Origin: Amylibacter sp.
GTDB taxonomy: Bacteria; Pseudomonadota; Alphaproteobacteria; Rhodobacterales; Rhodobacteraceae
Length of the DNA: 8,553 nucleotides
Direction: 5' to 3'
Assembly: GCA_027083485.1 (NCBI GenBank)
Contig: JALWOO010000079.1
Span: 1-8,553, forward strand
The stretch's first letter is position 1, and every line of letters begins with the position of its first letter. Position numbers and translations under genes: made by a program. Shown here piece by piece: positions 6,091-8,553 of this stretch. A model generated the notes under the pieces. It was not told the DNA's origin. It did not search any database and saw nothing but the letters and a program-made list of their open reading frames with translations.

Positions 6091-7143
6091 CTAATCCAGT
6101 AAATCCGTTGCCGGATTATCGGTCATTTCCACATCGTCATAATATCGCTGCGCCTGTGAAACAGAACGATGCAGCGACAGGCGCATAGCCGCCTGAATGG
6201 GCGCGCCGTTCAGGGCGGCTTGTGTCAGGAAACCGGAACGCAACCCGTGCGGAGAGGCGAAATCCGCCGGATAGCCGGCAAGCTGCAACCGACGTTTGAC
6301 AATATCGCGGATCGCGTCGGGGGATAGGCCCCGTTCCAGCGCATCGCCGGATTTGGTGATCGGGCGAAACAAGGGGCCGTCGGTTATGGCGGCAGCTTCG
6401 ATCCAGAGCGCAAGCGCCTTGGCAGCGCGCCCCTTGAGGATCAGGCGCGGGGTATTGTCTTTGGTTGTGGTTTTGGTGTCCAGAAGTTGCAGCCAGATCA
6501 CGCCGGTTTCGTCAAATTCCTTTAGCGAAATATCGGTGCGCATCAGGCCGGTGATTTCCGAACGCCGCCGACCGCCAGAGGCCCAGCCCAGCATCAGAAT
6601 TGCCCGATCACGCACATCGCGCAGGGAATATTTACAGGTTTCCAGCATGGCTTCCAGCACGGGACGGGTGATCGGGTTTTGTGATTTCGGCGCAATCGGG
6701 CGGGCCGCAGCGCGGCGGGCTTTGGATCGGGCTTGTCGCACCAGCGGGGCCTCGAAGGGGGAATTCAGGTTCTTCATCCGGTGAAAGGCCCGCCAACTGG
6801 CAATACGCCGGTCCAGCGTTGACGGTGCAGGGCAGGCCAGCGTTTTGCGCAGCCGCAGGACAATCAACTGATCGGCAACCTGCCGGCCAGTGTCCGCCGG
6901 ATCTGCTGTTTCCAGATTTCGGGCGTGATCCAGAATAAAGCGGAGCGCCACAGATTCCTGTTCCGGCCATTCCAGCGGCCCGCCAAAGGCGGCTTCGCGC
7001 CATGCGGTGATATAGATCAAATCCCGTTCATAGGCACGCAGGGTATTTTTCGGCGTTCCTCGTACATACAGATCGGTCAGGGCGGCCTCGTCCGCGATGG
7101 ACAAGGTGGGGGGCGTGAATTTGGACAGGGGCGATTTTGGCAT
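6091..7143 (-). CDS. Tyrosine recombinase / site-specific integrase
   Basis: The intact 350-residue protein should cut and rejoin DNA at specific sites through a 3'-phosphotyrosine link. The N-terminal part (about 18-130) resembles a SAM-like core-binding domain (TPKNTLRAYERDLIYITAWR). The catalytic domain (about 155-345) carries the usual set: Arg193 in GGRRRSEITGL, Lys224 or Lys228 in DTKTTTKDN, His299 and Arg302 in SPHGLRSGF, His325 in LSLHRS, and Tyr334 nine residues later in QRYYDD. All expected residues are present, so it is probably active. The usual LGHSS is LSLHRS here. It lies 29 bases behind hemH in the same direction and convergent with putR. No excisionase, phage gene, tRNA or direct repeat is seen nearby, so it does not look like part of a visible prophage. 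It may be a resident chromosomal recombinase or the remnant of an old element. Substrate sites are unknown. Confidence 0.9.
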   Translation of the reverse strand: MPKSPLSKFTPPTLSIADEAALTDLYVRGTPKNTLRAYERDLIYITAWREAAFGGPLEWPEQESVALRFILDHARNLETADPADTGRQVADQLIVLRLRKTLACPAPSTLDRRIASWRAFHRMKNLNSPFEAPLVRQARSKARRAAARPIAPKSQNPITRPVLEAMLETCKYSLRDVRDRAILMLGWASGGRRRSEITGLMRTDISLKEFDETGVIWLQLLDTKTTTKDNTPRLILKGRAAKALALWIEAAAITDGPLFRPITKSGDALERGLSPDAIRDIVKRRLQLAGYPADFASPHGLRSGFLTQAALNGAPIQAAMRLSLHRSVSQAQRYYDDVEMTDNPATDLLD

Positions 7144-7172
7144 AGGCCCGTCTTAGAGCATTTGCCAAGCGC

Positions 7173-8165
7173 CTACCAGCCTTGCAGATTTTCGCGCACG
7201 ATTTGATCCAGCATGGCAATGGACGGGGTAGAATCGTTCAGGCAAGGGATCACGCTGCAATGAGTGCCCCCTGCCTGTGTGAATTTTTTCACCGCCCGGA
7301 TGTTCAACTCTTCCAGCGTTTCCACACAATCCGCAGAAAAGCCGGGGGCAAGGAGTGTAACCTTTTTAATGCCGTCCTTTGCCAGATTGACCAGCGTTTC
7401 TTCGGTGTCGGGGGTAAGCCACACAGTGCGGCCGGAGCGGGATTGATAGGTCAGTAAAAGTTGCCATTCTTTCATACCAAGGGCATTGCGTAGCAGGCTG
7501 ACGGTGGTTTCACAATGCTGTTGATAGGGATCGCCCTTGGTGATGAAATCCACCGGCAGGCCATGCAGGGAGGCAATCGTGACCTCCGGTTGCCAAGCCA
7601 GCTGTGCGTGGTGGGCCTGAATGCTGGCGGCCAGCGTGTTGATATAGGCGGAATGGTCGTAATAGGGCGCAATGCTGCGCAGGGTTGGCTGGTTGCGTAG
7701 TTTTTTCAGGGCATCGAAAACGCAATCCATGGCGGTTCCTGTGGTGGCGCTGGAATATTGCGGATAGAGAGGAAACACCAGAATCCGCGCGCAGCCCTGA
7801 TTGGCCAGCTCTGAAATTTTCTGTTCAATAGAGGGCGTGCCGTAGCGCATGGCCCAGTCGATCACCAGATTGCCGTGATCCGCCAAAGCCGCCGAGAGCC
7901 GGTCCGATTGCGCGCGGGTAATGGTACGTAAGGGGGATTCATCGCGGTCCCTGTTCCAGATCAGATCATAAGCGCGACCGGATGATTTCGGGCGTTTGGT
8001 CAGGATGATACCGTTAAAAATCAGCCACCAGATCGGGCCGCTTGCCTCTATTACCCGCTTGTCCGACAGGAATTGCTTTAGATAGCGCCGCATGGACCAG
8101 TAGTCGGTCGCATCCGGAGTCCCCAGATTGATCAGCAAAAGGCCGGTTTTAACGGGGTCAGCCAT
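7173..8165 (-). CDS. hemH: Ferrochelatase (protoheme ferro-lyase)
   Basis: HemH inserts ferrous iron into protoporphyrin IX, the last step of protoheme synthesis. The 330-residue product shows the family marks in order: LLLINLGTPDAT (9-20), YLKQFLSDKRVIE (28-40), MRYGTPSI (106-113), FPLYPQYSSATTGT (131-144), catalytic His201 in SLHGLP followed by TKGDPYQQHC, the QSRSG...WLTPDTEETL segment (241-258), and Glu282 in ADCVETLEEL, which matches the second active-site acid. Family members usually read QSRFG and PYT where this one has QSRSG and PDT. I chose ATG 8165 because MADPVKTGLLLINLGTP is a normal HemH N-terminus. An in-frame ATG at 8222 would add 19 unrelated residues inside the upstream gene. 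The start overlaps the upstream regulator stop by eight bases, without a clear ribosome site, so translational coupling is likely. Confidence 0.96.
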   Translation of the reverse strand: MADPVKTGLLLINLGTPDATDYWSMRRYLKQFLSDKRVIEASGPIWWLIFNGIILTKRPKSSGRAYDLIWNRDRDESPLRTITRAQSDRLSAALADHGNLVIDWAMRYGTPSIEQKISELANQGCARILVFPLYPQYSSATTGTAMDCVFDALKKLRNQPTLRSIAPYYDHSAYINTLAASIQAHHAQLAWQPEVTIASLHGLPVDFITKGDPYQQHCETTVSLLRNALGMKEWQLLLTYQSRSGRTVWLTPDTEETLVNLAKDGIKKVTLLAPGFSADCVETLEELNIRAVKKFTQAGGTHCSVIPCLNDSTPSIAMLDQIVRENLQGW

Positions 8166-8553
8166 AGCTGAGAACTTTGAACGGGGGGTGCATATTCTGG
8201 GTGTGTTTATCCCCGTTGGCAATACGGCGCAGGGTTGGAATGCTCAGGATCTTGATGTGAGAAATGCTTCTGAATTCGATAATCCCGCGGTTTTCCATAT
8301 CTTTGAAACAGCGGCTGACGGTTTCCGGTTGCATGCCCAGATATTCGGCCAGATCAATGCGGCGCACGGGAATGATAACTGAATTTTTTGACACATCTGC
8401 GGCCTGACGACTGCGACATTCAAAGATAAAGGAGGCCAGTTTTTCCAGAGCCTGTTTTTTTGCCAGATCGGCCGAGTGGTCCATAGCCCGATAATTTTGG
8501 GTCCGGAGATTGCCCCAGATCACCCGCTGGGCATCAAGATTGCTTTCCGAGAT
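8158..8553 (-). CDS. FNR-type Crp/Fnr regulator, N-terminus cut by window edge
   Basis: The last 131 residues are visible and the frame is open to the window edge. They show the end of the dimer helix (ALEKLASFIFECRSRQ) and a winged helix with RRIDLAEYLGMQPETVSRCFKDMENRGII. The recognition helix carries E-T-V-S-R, the E--SR pattern that in E. coli FNR and its relatives reads TTGAT-N4-ATCAA sites. So this is an FNR-branch member, perhaps an oxygen sensor or a DNR/NNR-like nitric oxide sensor. The sensor domain and any N-terminal iron-sulfur cysteines are outside the window, so the signal cannot be told. Its TGA lies inside the first codons of hemH (ATGGCTGA, 8-base overlap), and the two are probably one operon. 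The tail after the winged helix (NGDKHTQNMHPPFKVLSYG) is longer than needed for the fold. Confidence 0.9.
   Translation of the reverse strand: MSESNLDAQRVIWGNLRTQNYRAMDHSADLAKKQALEKLASFIFECRSRQAADVSKNSVIIPVRRIDLAEYLGMQPETVSRCFKDMENRGIIEFRSISHIKILSIPTLRRIANGDKHTQNMHPPFKVLSYG

Noticed and set aside
6296..6784. 162-codon plus-strand open frame opposite the recombinase
   Set aside because: Its composition (Arg, Ser and Pro rich) is typical of the reverse strand of a coding gene, and the minus-strand frame holds all the catalytic motifs.
8166..8222. 19-residue N-terminal extension of HemH
   Set aside because: It lies wholly inside the upstream regulator gene and is unlike HemH N-termini, which begin close to the LLLINLGTP motif.
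1..8553. Genomic island, prophage or defence system around the recombinase
   Set aside because: Neighbours are housekeeping and regulatory genes. I found no tRNA, att-like direct repeats, phage genes, CRISPR repeats or transposase.

Overview
The window looks like a piece of an alphaproteobacterial chromosome, most likely from the Rhodobacterales. The grounds are gene content and protein style. There is a PutA that lacks the N-terminal DNA-binding domain and is paired divergently with an Lrp-type PutR, a PotG-like spermidine/putrescine ATPase, and an FNR-type regulator overlapping hemH. Base composition appears moderate (a little over half G+C by eye). I see no tRNA, rRNA, CRISPR array, insertion sequence or prophage block. 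The window is gene-dense and no gene-free stretch exceeds about 140 bases.

Layout from left to right. (1) 1-591, minus: 5' part of a PotG/PotA-type polyamine ABC transporter ATPase that runs off the window. (2) 592-715: spacer with a 14-bp palindrome and a strong hairpin terminator. (3) 716-1318, minus: a secreted Met/His-rich protein of unknown function, divergent from (4) 1375-1974, plus: a Crp/Fnr-family regulator. Their short shared intergenic region holds two dyads, one of them resembling an FNR box. (5) 1984-5430, minus: bifunctional PutA, convergent with the regulator and only 9 bases away from it. (6) 5571-6032, plus: Lrp/AsnC-type PutR, divergent from putA, with a roughly 140-base control region between them. 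(7) 6091-7143, minus: a complete tyrosine recombinase. (8) 7173-8165, minus: ferrochelatase HemH. (9) 8158-8553, minus: C-terminal part of an FNR-type regulator that overlaps the hemH start by 8 bases.

How they work together. PutR and PutA form a proline-responsive catabolic unit that converts proline to glutamate. The FNR-like regulator and hemH are probably co-transcribed and translationally coupled, with the recombinase gene 29 bases downstream in the same direction. The secreted Met/His-rich protein and its divergent Crp/Fnr regulator look like a small regulated pair, possibly for metal or redox stress, but its function is not established. Most of the window is ordinary metabolism and regulation. 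The least explained parts are the Met/His-rich protein with its regulator, the recombinase behind hemH, and the terminator-like hairpin in the putA leader.
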